This document shows positions 1 through 8,200 of a DNA stretch of 42,337 bases, one piece after another; the first letter of the stretch is position 1, and every line of letters begins with the position of its first letter. Source of the DNA: an uncultured Burkholderiales bacterium. Its GTDB lineage: Bacteria > Pseudomonadota > Gammaproteobacteria > Burkholderiales > Burkholderiaceae_A. The position numbers were made by a program, and so were the translations under genes. The DNA is taken from the NCBI GenBank assembly GCA_937864175.1, contig CALMJH010000078.1, forward strand, positions 1 to 42,337. Reading direction: 5' to 3'. The notes beneath the pieces were generated by a model. It was not told the origin of the DNA and did no database searches. It saw only the letters and a list, made by a program, of their open reading frames with translations.

Positions 1-280
1 GCTGGATCCGGGCTTTGGTTTTGGCAAGACCCTGGCCCACAACCAGGCCTTGTTTCGAGCCTTGTCGTCCTGGTGCGGGTCTATGCCACTGCTGGTCGGA
101 GTCTCCAGAAAGCGCATGATCGGTCAGCTCTCGGGTCGCGGTGAGGACCGTGCCATGGATCGGCTTGGGGGTAGCCTGGCGGCTGCTGTCCTGGCCGCAC
201 AGGCTGGCGCGCGGGTGGTGAGAGTCCACGATGTCCGCCAGACGGTGGACGCCCTGCGGGTGTTGGGCGGCCTGTCTTAG
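1..280 (+). CDS. folP: Dihydropteroate synthase, C-terminal part (truncated by window edge)
   Basis: Open from the first base (frame begins at base 2) to the stop at 278-280, about 92 residues. The piece starts LDPGFGFGKT, the conserved DPGxGFGK loop of dihydropteroate synthase, and carries SRKRMIG, the conserved SRK segment that contacts the pterin/phosphate pocket. DHPS joins p-aminobenzoate to hydroxymethyl-dihydropterin pyrophosphate in folate synthesis in the cytoplasm. The 5' part lies outside the window. In beta- and gammaproteobacteria folP is normally followed directly by glmM on the same strand; here a minus-strand arsenic operon separates them. The stop lies 6 nt from the convergent acr3 stop, with no obvious terminator between. 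Confidence 0.95.
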   Translation, partial: LDPGFGFGKTLAHNQALFRALSSWCGSMPLLVGVSRKRMIGQLSGRGEDRAMDRLGGSLAAAVLAAQAGARVVRVHDVRQTVDALRVLGGLS

Positions 281-286
281 AGGTCC

Positions 287-1312
287 TTAGACTTGATGGA
301 CGGGTCGCCAGCGATTGACCAGAGCTACCAAGGTCAGCATCACAGGGACTTCCACCAGCACCCCCACCACAGTGGCAAGAGCCGCGGCCGATTGCAGACC
401 GAATAGCGAGATTGCTACCGCCACAGCCAACTCAAAGAAGTTCGAGGTGCCGATCAGGCAGGCGGGCCCGGCGATCTCATGGGCCAGCCGCAGTCTCTGG
501 GCCATGAGCCAAGACAACAAAAAGATGCCGTAGGTCTGCAGAACGAGGGGAAGAGCAGTGAGGCCTATGAGTAGGGGTTGGGCCAGAATGGTCTGAGCCT
601 GCAATCCAAACAGAATCAGCACTGTCAGGATGAGTCCGAGTATGGAGAAGGGTTTGATGAACTGCATGAAGCTCTGCAGTCTTGACCCAGAGTCTTCACG
701 GCTTTTGAGCAGCCAGAGACGCGTCAGAACGCCGGCCACCAGTGGCAGGGCGACGAAAAGCAGCGTGGAAATCAGCAGGGTCCGCCAGGGGACGACGATG
801 TCGGTGACCCCCAATAGAAACCCTGTGAGCGGTGCAAAGGCCACGATCAAGACCAGGTCGTTAACCGAGACCTGTACGACGGTGTAGGCGGCGTGCCCCC
901 GCACCAGCTGGCTCCAGACAAAGACCATGGCGGTGCAGGGCGCAACACCGAGTAGGATCAGGCCGGCGATCACTTCTTGGGCAGTCTTGGCATCTACCCA
1001 AGGGGCATAGATCAGGTCAAAAAACAGCATACCGATGCCGGCCATGGTCAGGGGCTTGATCAGCCAGTTCACCACTAGGGTGAGCGCAAGGCCCTTTGGT
1101 TCACGACTGGCCTGCCGAACAGAGGCCCAGTCCACCTGCACCATCATGGGGTAGATCATGGCCCAGATCAGGGCCGCGATCACCAGATTGACCTCTGCGT
1201 AGGACTGTTGGGCAATCCAGGCAAATGGCTCTGGAAGCAAGAGCCCCGCGGCAACACCACCGACGATGGCCAGGCCCACCCAGAGGCTCAGCCAGCGCTC
1301 AAAAATACTCAT
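287..1312 (-). CDS. acr3: Arsenite efflux permease, ACR3 family
   Basis: 341 residues with about ten hydrophobic segments, the size of bacterial Acr3 (BASS superfamily). It extrudes trivalent arsenite across the inner membrane using the proton motive force. Visible family marks include GVAPCTAMVFVWSQL around residues 123-137, holding the conserved fourth-helix cysteine (Cys126) needed for arsenite transport in studied Acr3 proteins, and a conserved segment around PLVAGVLTR. The start ATG (1310-1312) overlaps the arsR stop by 4 nt (ATGA), so the two are translationally coupled. It is last in arsC-arsR-acr3. Regulation is presumably by ArsR at the palindrome at 2213-2236. Family is certain; arsenite (rather than antimonite) as main substrate is inferred from arsC alongside. 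Confidence 0.95.
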   Translation of the reverse strand: MSIFERWLSLWVGLAIVGGVAAGLLLPEPFAWIAQQSYAEVNLVIAALIWAMIYPMMVQVDWASVRQASREPKGLALTLVVNWLIKPLTMAGIGMLFFDLIYAPWVDAKTAQEVIAGLILLGVAPCTAMVFVWSQLVRGHAAYTVVQVSVNDLVLIVAFAPLTGFLLGVTDIVVPWRTLLISTLLFVALPLVAGVLTRLWLLKSREDSGSRLQSFMQFIKPFSILGLILTVLILFGLQAQTILAQPLLIGLTALPLVLQTYGIFLLSWLMAQRLRLAHEIAGPACLIGTSNFFELAVAVAISLFGLQSAAALATVVGVLVEVPVMLTLVALVNRWRPVHQV

Positions 1313-1644
1313 GCTTTGCGGCAGTCCGACCGCTTGGCTGCATCGCTCACCACGCAGGATTCACCCTGGCAACACTGGCTGGTGAGAAAGTCGATGAGGT
1401 CTGCCATGGTCTGCATGGCGGGTTGATAGACGAGTTGACGCCCTTGACGGGTCTTGGTGATAAGCCCTGCCTTAGTGAGTTCCCGGAGGTGAAAAGAGAG
1501 CGTAGCGGCAGGAACCCCCAAGAGCTCCGTGAGTTTTGAGGGAATCATGCCAGCCGGAGCCCGCTGCACGAGCAGACGCAAAAGGTTGAGTCTTAACTCA
1601 TGGCTGAGTGCGCTGAAGGCAGCGGTGGCGGCTTGATTGTTCAT
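1309..1644 (-). CDS. arsR: ArsR/SmtB-family arsenic-responsive repressor
   Basis: 111 residues from the ATG at 1644. The frame is open upstream to 1677, but that longer start would overlap the arsC end, and the domain begins NQAATAAFSALSHELRLNLLRLL. A winged-helix fold is readable: recognition helix VPAATLSFHLRELTKAGLI at about 44-62, wing KTRQGRQLVYQ at 64-74. Near the C-terminus Cys91-Cys92 and Cys97 (SQCCQGESC) form a cluster resembling the C-terminal As(III) site of Acidithiobacillus-type ArsR rather than the helix-3 CVC site of plasmid ArsR; helix 3 here has no cysteine. It should release its operator when arsenite binds. Likely sites are the palindromes at 2213-2236 and 3625-3652. The Shine-Dalgarno is weak, so translation may depend on coupling with arsC, whose stop is 13 nt upstream. 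Confidence 0.93.
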   Translation of the reverse strand: MNNQAATAAFSALSHELRLNLLRLLVQRAPAGMIPSKLTELLGVPAATLSFHLRELTKAGLITKTRQGRQLVYQPAMQTMADLIDFLTSQCCQGESCVVSDAAKRSDCRKA

Positions 1645-1657
1645 GCCAGGTTCGAAC

Positions 1658-2155
1658 TCAAGTCTTGCCAATCTCATGCAGAGAGTCTTGAAGGGCCAGC
1701 TTGTCGAGTTTGTCGATGGGCAGGGCTAACAACAGTTCAATGCGACGACGAAGCACCGTGGCGACCTCGAGGAATTTCTGGTCCAGGGTGACGTTCTCGC
1801 CCGGCTTGACGCTGGGTTCTTCGACTCCCCAGTGAGCGGTCATGGGCTGTCCCGGCCAGACAGGGCAGGCTTCGCCGGCAGCCTTGTCACAGACGGTAAA
1901 GACAAAGTCGAGGTGCGGGGCATTGGGGCCCGCGAACTCATTCCAGTCCTTGCTGCGGAGTCCGTCAACCTTCACATGGTTGGTCTGAAGAATCTTGATG
2001 GCGTTTGGATTGACCTCGCCTTTGGGATGACTGCCAGCCGAGAAGGCCTGGAAGAGGGGGTGATTCAGGCTGTTCAGCATAGCCTCGGCCATGATCGAAC
2101 GCGATGAGTTGCTGGTACAGATAAACAGCACATTGAATTTGCGCTGGGTATTCAT
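1658..2155 (-). CDS. arsC: Arsenate reductase, low-molecular-weight phosphatase type
   Basis: 165 residues. The N-terminus carries the P-loop ICTSNSSRS, the CX5R signature of the LMW tyrosine phosphatase fold (Cys13 to Arg19), where arsenate binds. Two further cysteines in FTVCDKAAGEACPVWPG (Cys89 and Cys97) are placed like the disulfide-relay cysteines of LMW-PTP-type ArsC, but seven residues lie between them rather than the six of the pI258 enzyme. Whether thioredoxin or glutaredoxin recycles it cannot be told. It reduces As(V) to As(III), which Acr3 exports. First gene of the arsenic operon, with a GGGAGAG Shine-Dalgarno upstream. The 95-bp gap to glmM holds an ArsR-like palindrome. Confidence 0.93.
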   Translation of the reverse strand: MNTQRKFNVLFICTSNSSRSIMAEAMLNSLNHPLFQAFSAGSHPKGEVNPNAIKILQTNHVKVDGLRSKDWNEFAGPNAPHLDFVFTVCDKAAGEACPVWPGQPMTAHWGVEEPSVKPGENVTLDQKFLEVATVLRRRIELLLALPIDKLDKLALQDSLHEIGKT

Positions 2156-2212
2156 GAATGGCTCTCCCGTGGTGTCCCCGCGGCATTGGTTGCGCGGTGG
2201 TCTGGGCAGTTT

Positions 2213-2236
2213 ATATTTCGAAGATGTTGGAATTAT
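2213..2236. promoter_or_regulatory. Putative ArsR operator between arsC and glmM
   Basis: Imperfect palindrome: ATATTTCGA at 2213-2221, 6-nt spacer, TGGAATTAT at 2228-2236. Compared with the perfect palindrome before gap (ATATTTCGA, 6-nt spacer, TCGAAATAT at 3627-3650), the left arm is identical, the spacing is identical and the right arm matches at 7 of 9 positions. The shared architecture beside arsC and gap-arsJ implies the same repressor. It also lies within about 45 bp of the glmM start. Confidence 0.6.
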
Positions 2237-2256
2237 TACAAGTCTAAAATGTGTCT

Positions 2257-3609
2257 ATGAAAACGCCCCGCAAGTACTTCGGCACTGACGGCATCCGCGG
2301 TCGGGTTGGCCAGTCGCCCATTACTCCTGATTTCGTCTTGCGGCTGGGAATGGCTGCTGGCCGTATTCTCGCCACACGGTTTGAAGAGCCCTCGGTACTC
2401 ATTGGCAAGGACACTCGCGTCTCGGGCTACATGCTCGAGGCCGCTCTCGAGGCCGGCTTTTCGAGTGCTGGCGTCAACGTGGTCCTGGCGGGACCCATGC
2501 CCACGCCTGCCATTGCCTACCTCACCAAGACGCTGAGGCTCTCGGCCGGCGTAGTCATCAGCGCCTCCCACAATCCCTTCGAGGACAACGGCATCAAGTT
2601 CTTCGATGGCGTCGGGGAGAAACTACCTGATGCGGTCGAACTCGAGATTGAGGCGGCGCTCGAGGGGCCAATGGTCTGTGCAGATGGCCAGATGTTGGGC
2701 AAGGCCCGTCGGCTCGACGATGCTGCTGGCCGCTACATTGAATTCTGCAAGAGCACGTTCCCGCTGCGACTCAGTCTGCGGGGCCTTCGGCTGGTGGTCG
2801 ATGCAGCCCATGGTGCGGCCTACCATGTGGCGGCAGATGTCTTTCACGAGCTTGGGGCCGAAGTCATTCCCATGGGCCATCAGCCCGACGGTTTCAACAT
2901 CAACAAGATGGTCGGCGCAACCCACCCAGAGGCCATGACCGAGATGGTTCGGTCCCATGGCGCGGATTACGGGATTGCCCTCGACGGCGACGGCGATCGC
3001 ATTGTGATGGCCGATGCTCAGGGCCGAGTCTTCAACGGAGACGAGTTGCTCTTTGCCATTGTGAAACAGCGGGTCAAGCAGATGGGCGTCACCAATGTCG
3101 GGGGCGTGGTGGGCACCCTGATGTCCAACCTCTCCCTGGAGAGGGCTGTTGAGGACCTGGGTCTGGAGTTTCGTCGGGCCAAGGTGGGGGACCGCTACGT
3201 CTTAGAGATGCTCAAAGAGACGGGCTGGCTCTTTGGTGGTGAGTCCTCAGGCCACCTTCTGTGCCTGGATCGGCACACGACGGGCGATGGCATTGTCAGC
3301 GCCCTGCAGGTCTTGGCGGCCGTCGTTCAGGCCGGCCAGCCGCTGGCACAGTACATCCAGGGGCTGCGCCTCTGCCCGCAGGTCTTGGTCAATGTCTCCC
3401 TGGACGCAGACCGCATGGCGCGCTGGCAGAAGGACGAGCAGTTCTTAGCCGCCCAGCGGCAGGCCCAGGCCAAGCTGGGTAAAAATGGAAGACTGCTGAT
3501 TCGAGCCTCAGGGACCGAGCCATTGGTTCGGGTTATGGTCGAGGCCGATGAGGCAGGTCAGGCCGATGAGCTGGCCAAGGCCCTGGCCCTTACCCTGTCA
3601 TCCATCTGA
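2257..3609 (+). CDS. glmM: Phosphoglucosamine mutase
   Basis: 450 residues from the ATG at 2257 (a GTG two codons earlier is in frame). GlmM converts glucosamine-6-phosphate to glucosamine-1-phosphate for UDP-GlcNAc, feeding peptidoglycan and lipopolysaccharide. Visible: N-terminal [11 protein letters not shown], the active-site loop [12 protein letters not shown] with the phosphorylated serine at about Ser104, the Mg-binding DGDGDR around residue 245, the sugar-binding GGESSGH, and the C-terminal phosphate loop [15 protein letters not shown]. No Shine-Dalgarno precedes the start; instead TAAAAT (2245-2250) ends 6 nt before the ATG, so the message may be leaderless. An essential housekeeping gene enclosed between two arsenic transcription units, which is unusual. 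Confidence 0.96.
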   Translation: MKTPRKYFGTDGIRGRVGQSPITPDFVLRLGMAAGRILATRFEEPSVLIGKDTRVSGYMLEAALEAGFSSAGVNVVLAGPMPTPAIAYLTKTLRLSAGVVISASHNPFEDNGIKFFDGVGEKLPDAVELEIEAALEGPMVCADGQMLGKARRLDDAAGRYIEFCKSTFPLRLSLRGLRLVVDAAHGAAYHVAADVFHELGAEVIPMGHQPDGFNINKMVGATHPEAMTEMVRSHGADYGIALDGDGDRIVMADAQGRVFNGDELLFAIVKQRVKQMGVTNVGGVVGTLMSNLSLERAVEDLGLEFRRAKVGDRYVLEMLKETGWLFGGESSGHLLCLDRHTTGDGIVSALQVLAAVVQAGQPLAQYIQGLRLCPQVLVNVSLDADRMARWQKDEQFLAAQRQAQAKLGKNGRLLIRASGTEPLVRVMVEADEAGQADELAKALALTLSSI

Positions 3610-3624
3610 CACAAAGGCAGGTGA

Positions 3625-3652
3625 CAATATTTCGATTTTTATCGAAATATTG
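3625..3652. promoter_or_regulatory. Perfect 12-bp inverted repeat, putative ArsR operator of gap-arsJ
   Basis: Arms at 3625-3636 and 3641-3652 are perfect reverse complements around a TTTT centre. The core (ATATTTCGA, six bases, TCGAAATAT) matches the element at 2213-2236. It overlaps a possible -35 (GTGACA, 3621-3626), as expected of a repressor site. The AT-rich arms and lack of a downstream U-run argue against a terminator for glmM. Confidence 0.65.
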
Positions 3653-3689
3653 CGGGCCCTAACCCGCTGCACATTCGAAGGACTCCATC

Positions 3690-4736
3690 ATGCGTGTTGG
3701 CATCAACGGCCTTGGCCGTATCGGACGACTGGCCCTGAGGGCTGCTTTTGGGGCTGCAGACCGGCCTGCAGACGACCCCAGAGCGGGCAATCGCCTCGAC
3801 GTCGTTGCGCTGAATGAACTGAAAGGGGGGGCTGCGGCAACCGCCCACCTCTTGGCCTACGACTCGGTGCAGGGTCGTTGGCGGGTGCCAATTGCAGCAA
3901 CCAGCGACCATGAGATTCGGGTGGGTGATCGGGCCCTACATTTCTCGTCTCACGCAAGCCCAGCCGACATCCCTTGGGGCGACTGGGGCGTGGAGGTTGT
4001 CTTGGAGTGCACTGGCAAGTTTTTAACGCCAGAGCAGCTGCAGGGGCATTTTGACCGCGGCGCCAAGCGCGTCATCGTCTCGGCTCCCGTCAAGGTGGGT
4101 GAGGTCTTAAACGTGGTGGTGGGCGTGAATGAGCATCTCTACGAACCCGCCAAGCACCCCATCGTGACGGCCGCCTCCTGCACCACCAACTGCCTGGCGC
4201 CCGTGGTAAAGGTGGTTCACGAGACTTTTGGAATTGTCCATGGGCAGATCACCACCATTCATGACCCAACCAACACCAACCTCGTTGTTGACGCTCCCCA
4301 TAAAGACTTGCGCAGGGCCCGAAGCGCGATGACCAGTCTGGCCCCAACGACCACCGGCAGTGCGACGGCCATCGCGTTGATCTATCCCGAGCTCAAAGGC
4401 AAGCTCAACGGCCATGCGGTCCGCGCGCCGGTCTTGAATGCCTCGCTCACCGACTGTGTCTTCGAGCTTAAGCGGGCCGTGACGGCTGGGGAGGTCAATG
4501 AAGCCTTTGCAGCGGCAGCCGCCTATGGCCCATTGCAAGGGATTCTGGGCTACGAGACGACCCCCCTGGTCAGCGCCGACTATGCCCGCGATACCCGAAG
4601 CAGTATTGTGGATGCACCCTCCACCATGGTGACGGACGGCACATTGCTCAAGGTCTATGCCTGGTACGACAACGAGATGGGCTACAGCTGCCGCATGGTG
4701 GATCTGGCCTGTCACCTGCAGTCTGTTGGACTCTAA
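3690..4736 (+). CDS. gap: Glyceraldehyde-3-phosphate dehydrogenase of the arsenic (ArsJ-linked) type
   Basis: 348 residues. NAD-binding start [15 protein letters not shown], catalytic cysteine in [11 protein letters not shown] (about residues 162-172), C-terminal [15 protein letters not shown]. In arsenic loci this enzyme uses arsenate in place of phosphate to make unstable 1-arseno-3-phosphoglycerate, which ArsJ exports; that is established for gapdh-arsJ pairs. Here arsJ follows after 6 nt, strongly supporting the role. A 12-bp perfect palindrome like the one at arsC sits just upstream. An insert-rich N-terminal stretch ([16 protein letters not shown], about 22-37) is longer than in glycolytic GAPDH. 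It could also act in glycolysis, since both activities are the same chemistry. Confidence 0.9.
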   Translation: MRVGINGLGRIGRLALRAAFGAADRPADDPRAGNRLDVVALNELKGGAAATAHLLAYDSVQGRWRVPIAATSDHEIRVGDRALHFSSHASPADIPWGDWGVEVVLECTGKFLTPEQLQGHFDRGAKRVIVSAPVKVGEVLNVVVGVNEHLYEPAKHPIVTAASCTTNCLAPVVKVVHETFGIVHGQITTIHDPTNTNLVVDAPHKDLRRARSAMTSLAPTTTGSATAIALIYPELKGKLNGHAVRAPVLNASLTDCVFELKRAVTAGEVNEAFAAAAAYGPLQGILGYETTPLVSADYARDTRSSIVDAPSTMVTDGTLLKVYAWYDNEMGYSCRMVDLACHLQSVGL

Positions 4737-4742
4737 GCCGGC

Positions 4743-5993
4743 ATGACGTCTACCCCAGGGGCCCAGTCGGGCCTTCGCCAGTACCTGCTGGTGACTTCCG
4801 CCTATTGGGGCTTTACGTTGACCGACGGTGCCCTGCGCATGCTGGTCTTGCTGCACTTTTTTAAGCTGGGCTTCTCGCCGTTTACGCTGGCTTTTTTGTT
4901 TCTGCTCTATGAGGCCGCTGGCATTGTGGCGAACCTTTTAGGAGGTTGGCTGGCTACGCGGTTTGGCATCACCCGCATGCTGATGGTGGGCCTGTCGACC
5001 CAGATCCTCGGCTTTCTGCTGTTGTCAGCAGTCTCACCCGACTGGTCCATCGCCCTGTCAGTGGCCTGGGTCGTGGTGGCCCAGGGGGTCTGTGGGGTGG
5101 CCAAAGACCTCACCAAGACTGCAAGCAAGTCCGCGATCAAACTGACTGCGGGTCAGGTCTCCGAAAAACTCTTTAAGTGGGTAGCCTGGTTTACGGGCAG
5201 TAAAAACGCCATGAAGGGCGTGGGTTTTTTCTTGGGAGGCTTGCTGCTCGATGTCGTGGGCTTCTCCGGCGCACTCTTTTTAATGGCTGGGCTTTTGGGG
5301 GTGGTGTTGGTGGGAGTTCTGGTCTCGCTGCCCCGACTCATGGGCCAACGAACGGCATCGGCCAGTGCCAAGGAGTTCTTTTCAAAGGGTGGGGCATTGA
5401 ACCTGCTGTCGGCGGGTCGGGTCTTTCTCTTTGGTGCGAGAGACGTCTGGTTTGTCGTGGGGGTGCCGGTCTTTCTCTATTCCCAGGGCTGGACTTTCAC
5501 CATGGTGGGCGGATTTCTGGCGACCTGGACCATTGGGTATGGTCTGGTTCAGGCGGCTGCCCCCGGTCTTGTAAGAAAAAGCCCTGATGGCCTCTCGGCT
5601 GAGGTGCCGGCAGCACGGGTTTGGACTGGCGCCCTGGCGCTGGTGCCTCTGGCCTTGGCTGGAGTGGTGGCTCTGGTTCCTCTGGCGCCGGCGATGCTGG
5701 CCTGGGTGGTGGTGGCCGGCCTTATTTTGTTTGGCTTTGTCTTTGCTGTGAACTCGTCGGTCCACAGCTACCTGGTCCTTGCCTATGCGGGCTCGGAGAA
5801 GGCTGCCGAGGATGTCGGTTTTTACTATGCTGCAAATGCAACTGGCCGATTTGCGGGCACCTTGCTCTCGGGGTTGCTCTATCAGTGGGCCGGCCTTCAG
5901 GCTTGTCTTCTCGGCTCTGGCCTGATGCTGCTTGCCTGCTTTGGACTGACGGTTTTGCTGCCCCGTCGGCGCGGGCCTCCTGACATGTCATAG
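4743..5993 (+). CDS. arsJ: ArsJ, MFS efflux permease for 1-arseno-3-phosphoglycerate
   Basis: 416 residues with about twelve hydrophobic segments. The N-terminal half begins RQYLLVTSAYWGFTLTDGALRMLVLLHF, characteristic of the ArsJ branch of the major facilitator superfamily, and contains KDLTKTASKSAIK between helices. It lies 6 nt after gap and is presumably co-transcribed and ArsR-controlled. With GAPDH it forms an arsenate-resistance route that avoids reduction: the arsenylated glycerate is pumped out and hydrolyses outside. The stop codon (5991-5993) overlaps a Pho-box-like element of the next gene, pstS. Identification rests on sequence pattern plus the gap neighbour. Confidence 0.9.
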   Translation: MTSTPGAQSGLRQYLLVTSAYWGFTLTDGALRMLVLLHFFKLGFSPFTLAFLFLLYEAAGIVANLLGGWLATRFGITRMLMVGLSTQILGFLLLSAVSPDWSIALSVAWVVVAQGVCGVAKDLTKTASKSAIKLTAGQVSEKLFKWVAWFTGSKNAMKGVGFFLGGLLLDVVGFSGALFLMAGLLGVVLVGVLVSLPRLMGQRTASASAKEFFSKGGALNLLSAGRVFLFGARDVWFVVGVPVFLYSQGWTFTMVGGFLATWTIGYGLVQAAAPGLVRKSPDGLSAEVPAARVWTGALALVPLALAGVVALVPLAPAMLAWVVVAGLILFGFVFAVNSSVHSYLVLAYAGSEKAAEDVGFYYAANATGRFAGTLLSGLLYQWAGLQACLLGSGLMLLACFGLTVLLPRRRGPPDMS

Positions 5994-6018
5994 AAGCGTA
6001 ACAATCCGGGTTTACGCT
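5985..6018 (+). promoter_or_regulatory. Weak Pho-box-like promoter of pstS
   Basis: ATGTCAT (5985-5991) and GCGTAAC (5996-6002) are 11 bp apart, resembling CTGTCAY units at 6/7 and 4/7. A possible -10, TACGCT (6013-6018), lies 10 nt after the second unit, the same distance as in the better sites at 19143 and 27678. It overlaps the arsJ stop. The second unit is poor, so confidence is modest; PhoB control of pstS is general knowledge. Confidence 0.4.
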
Positions 6019-6051
6019 TGGTTCAGCGCAACAGCTTTGTGTTGCCTGACC
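5994..6051 (+). other. Two adjacent inverted repeats between arsJ and pstS
   Basis: First repeat: AAGCGTAA (5994-6001) and TTACGCTT (6012-6019), perfect 8-bp arms with a 10-nt spacer. Second: GCAACA (6028-6033) and TGTTGC (6040-6045), extended outward by GGT-CAG and CTGACC (6020-6026 and 6046-6051). Neither is followed by a U-run, so a classical terminator is not supported. They may form leader structure in the pstS mRNA or end arsJ transcription inefficiently. Confidence 0.5.
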
Positions 6052-6085
6052 TACTCTTCACAGATAACCAACAGAGGCTCTCTAC

Positions 6086-7111
6086 ATGCGTAAATCTCTC
6101 GTCAAATCTTTGATCGGTGGCGCCGCTCTGGCCTTCGGCCTGAACGCGGTTGCCGCTGATATCACTGGTGCTGGTGCGACCTTCCCTTACCCGATTTTTG
6201 CCAAATGGGCAGAAGACTACAAGAAGGTCTCAGGCACCGGCTTGAACTATCAGTCCATTGGATCTTCCGGCGGCATTCGTCAGATCCGTGCCAAGACCGT
6301 CACGTTTGGCGCTTCGGACGCCCCTGTGTCTGGCGCTGATCTGGACAAAGACGGCATGGTTCAATTCCCAGTCATCCTTGGCGGTGTGGTACCCGTCATG
6401 AACCTAGAGGGCTTCAAGCCTGGTGAGCTCCGTGTTACCGGTGAGGTGCTGGCCGAGATGTTCATGGGTTGGATTGTCAACTGGAACGACCCCAAGATTG
6501 CCGCTCTGAACCCGGGTAAGAAACTGCCTGACCAGACGATTACGGTTGTCCACCGTGCAGACGGATCCGGTACTACTTTCATTTTTACTGACTACCTGAA
6601 CGAAGTGTCCAAGCTCTGGAAAGAGAAGGTTGGCAAGGGTGCTGCGGTCAAGTGGCCTGCTGCCTCCTCAGTTGGCGGCAAGGGCAACGAGGGTGTTGCA
6701 GCAAACGTATCCCGCGTCAAAGGCTCTATCGGTTATGTTGAGTACGCCTACGCCAAGAAGAACAAGATTCCTCACCTGCAGCTGCAGAACCGCAACGGCA
6801 AGTACGTCAACCCAGACGATTTGACCTTTGCTGCGGCCGCAGCTGGCGCTGACTGGTTCTCCGTGCCAGGCATGGGTATCTCCCTAGTGGATCAGAAAGG
6901 TGATCAGTCCTGGCCGATTACTGGAGCCTCTTTTGCCCTGATGTACAAAGCGCCCACCGACAAGAAGGCTTCGGCCGAAGTGATCAAGTTCTTCGAGTGG
7001 GCCTTTGTCAACGGAAAGAAGCAGGCTGCCGATCTTGACTACGTAGCACTTCCCGATGCGCTGACTGCCCAGATTCGTCAGAAAGTCTGGTCACAGATCA
7101 ACAACAAGTAA
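6086..7111 (+). CDS. pstS: Periplasmic phosphate-binding protein
   Basis: 341 residues with a signal peptide (MRKSLVKSLIGGAALAFGLNAVAA, cleavage near residue 24). The mature start ADITGAGATFPYPIFAKWAEDYKK and the GSSGGIRQI and RADGSGTTFIFTDYL segments are PstS phosphate-binding regions. It captures orthophosphate in the periplasm and delivers it to PstCA. First gene of pstSCAB. Preceded by two inverted repeats and a weak Pho-like box, and followed by a strong stem-loop (7125-7158) before pstC, the usual arrangement for making more binding protein than membrane components. Compared with neighbouring genes it uses fewer rare codons, consistent with high expression (impression only, not computed). 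Confidence 0.96.
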   Translation: MRKSLVKSLIGGAALAFGLNAVAADITGAGATFPYPIFAKWAEDYKKVSGTGLNYQSIGSSGGIRQIRAKTVTFGASDAPVSGADLDKDGMVQFPVILGGVVPVMNLEGFKPGELRVTGEVLAEMFMGWIVNWNDPKIAALNPGKKLPDQTITVVHRADGSGTTFIFTDYLNEVSKLWKEKVGKGAAVKWPAASSVGGKGNEGVAANVSRVKGSIGYVEYAYAKKNKIPHLQLQNRNGKYVNPDDLTFAAAAAGADWFSVPGMGISLVDQKGDQSWPITGASFALMYKAPTDKKASAEVIKFFEWAFVNGKKQAADLDYVALPDALTAQIRQKVWSQINNK

Positions 7112-7124
7112 GTAAGCCTCTCAT

Positions 7125-7158
7125 AACCTAGTGGAGCCCCATCGGGGCCCGCTAGGTT
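7125..7158 (+). terminator. Intercistronic stem-loop between pstS and pstC
   Basis: Outer arms AACCTAG (7125-7131) and CTAGGTT (7152-7158), inner arms GCCCC (7136-7140) and GGGGC (7144-7148) around ATC. There is no long U-run (GTCTTT follows), so it is probably a partial terminator or an mRNA 3'-end stabiliser that raises pstS over pstCAB. Confidence 0.6.
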
Positions 7159-7193
7159 GTCTTTCGCAGCACATGGGTTAAGGAAAGCGTTCC

Positions 7194-8177
7194 ATGGCAC
7201 AACAGCAAACCACCAGTGGCCTGTCCGTCGATATGGCAGCAATTGTCCGGCGACAGAAGCTGCAGGACCTTCTCTTCCACCGTGTGACCTGGTTTTTCTC
7301 AATGCTCGTATTGCTTGCGCTGGCGGGCATTTTGGTCTCTTTGCTAATCAACGCCTGGCCCGCATTTCAGAAGTTTGGGGTCTCTTTTATCTGGCGTATT
7401 GAATGGGACATCATCAACGAAGAATTTGGTGCCTTGATCGCCATTTATGGCACTTTGGCGAGCGCCACGATTGCGCTGTTGATTGCCGTGCCGTTGTCTT
7501 TTGGTATCGCACTGTTTCTGACGCAGACCTGCCCAACCTGGCTTAGGAGACCGTTGGGTACGGCGATCGAGTTGTTGGCCGCCGTGCCATCCATCATCTA
7601 CGGCATGTTTGGTCTGTTTATTTTCGCGCCCCTATTTGCAGAGCATGGACAACCGGCCTTGCAGTCCACTTTAGGTCAGATGCCAATCATCGCGCCGCTC
7701 TTCGGGGGGGCCATGAACGGTATTGGTATTTTGGCAGCTGGCATTATTCTGGCCTTCATGATTCTGCCTTTTATCGCTGCAGTCATGCGGGATGTTTTTG
7801 AGATCGTGCCGCCAATTCTTCGGGAGTCTGCCTTTGGCCTGGGTTGCACCACTTGGGAGGTTGTTCGCAACGTGGTGCTGCCTTACACATCGACCGGGGT
7901 TATCGGCGGCATCATGTTGGGCCTTGGACGAGCCCTTGGTGAGACGATGGCGGTCACCTTTGTCATTGGAAATTCACAGCGACTGCTGCCCTCTTTGTTC
8001 GCACCCGGTACATCTATCGCCTCGACTCTTGCCAACGAATTTGCCGAGGCCGGTGACTTCCATCTATCCACCCTGTTTGCGTTAGGGTTTCTGCTGTTTG
8101 TCATCACCTTCTTCGTTCTTGCTGCAGCCAAAGCGTTAATCGCCAAAACAGAGCGATCCAAGGGTGCCAAGACTTAA
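7194..8177 (+). CDS. pstC: Phosphate ABC transporter permease PstC
   Basis: 327 residues with six predicted membrane segments, beginning in [21 protein letters not shown] (approximate region 30-55). The ABC-permease EAA-like loop is seen in [31 protein letters not shown], and [17 protein letters not shown] is the conserved PstC segment. Pairs with PstA to form the inner-membrane channel of the Pst importer. A GGAAAG Shine-Dalgarno lies upstream of the ATG at 7194. Second in pstSCAB, with 23 nt to pstA. Slightly longer than E. coli PstC (319). Confidence 0.96.
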   Translation: MAQQQTTSGLSVDMAAIVRRQKLQDLLFHRVTWFFSMLVLLALAGILVSLLINAWPAFQKFGVSFIWRIEWDIINEEFGALIAIYGTLASATIALLIAVPLSFGIALFLTQTCPTWLRRPLGTAIELLAAVPSIIYGMFGLFIFAPLFAEHGQPALQSTLGQMPIIAPLFGGAMNGIGILAAGIILAFMILPFIAAVMRDVFEIVPPILRESAFGLGCTTWEVVRNVVLPYTSTGVIGGIMLGLGRALGETMAVTFVIGNSQRLLPSLFAPGTSIASTLANEFAEAGDFHLSTLFALGFLLFVITFFVLAAAKALIAKTERSKGAKT

Positions 8178-8200
8178 TGCCGGTAACAGGACTCGAATAA

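Noticed and set aside
3625-3652. Palindrome after glmM read as a transcription terminator
   Set aside because: AT-rich arms, T-run only in the loop, and the same motif occurs at arsC, so an operator is the better reading.
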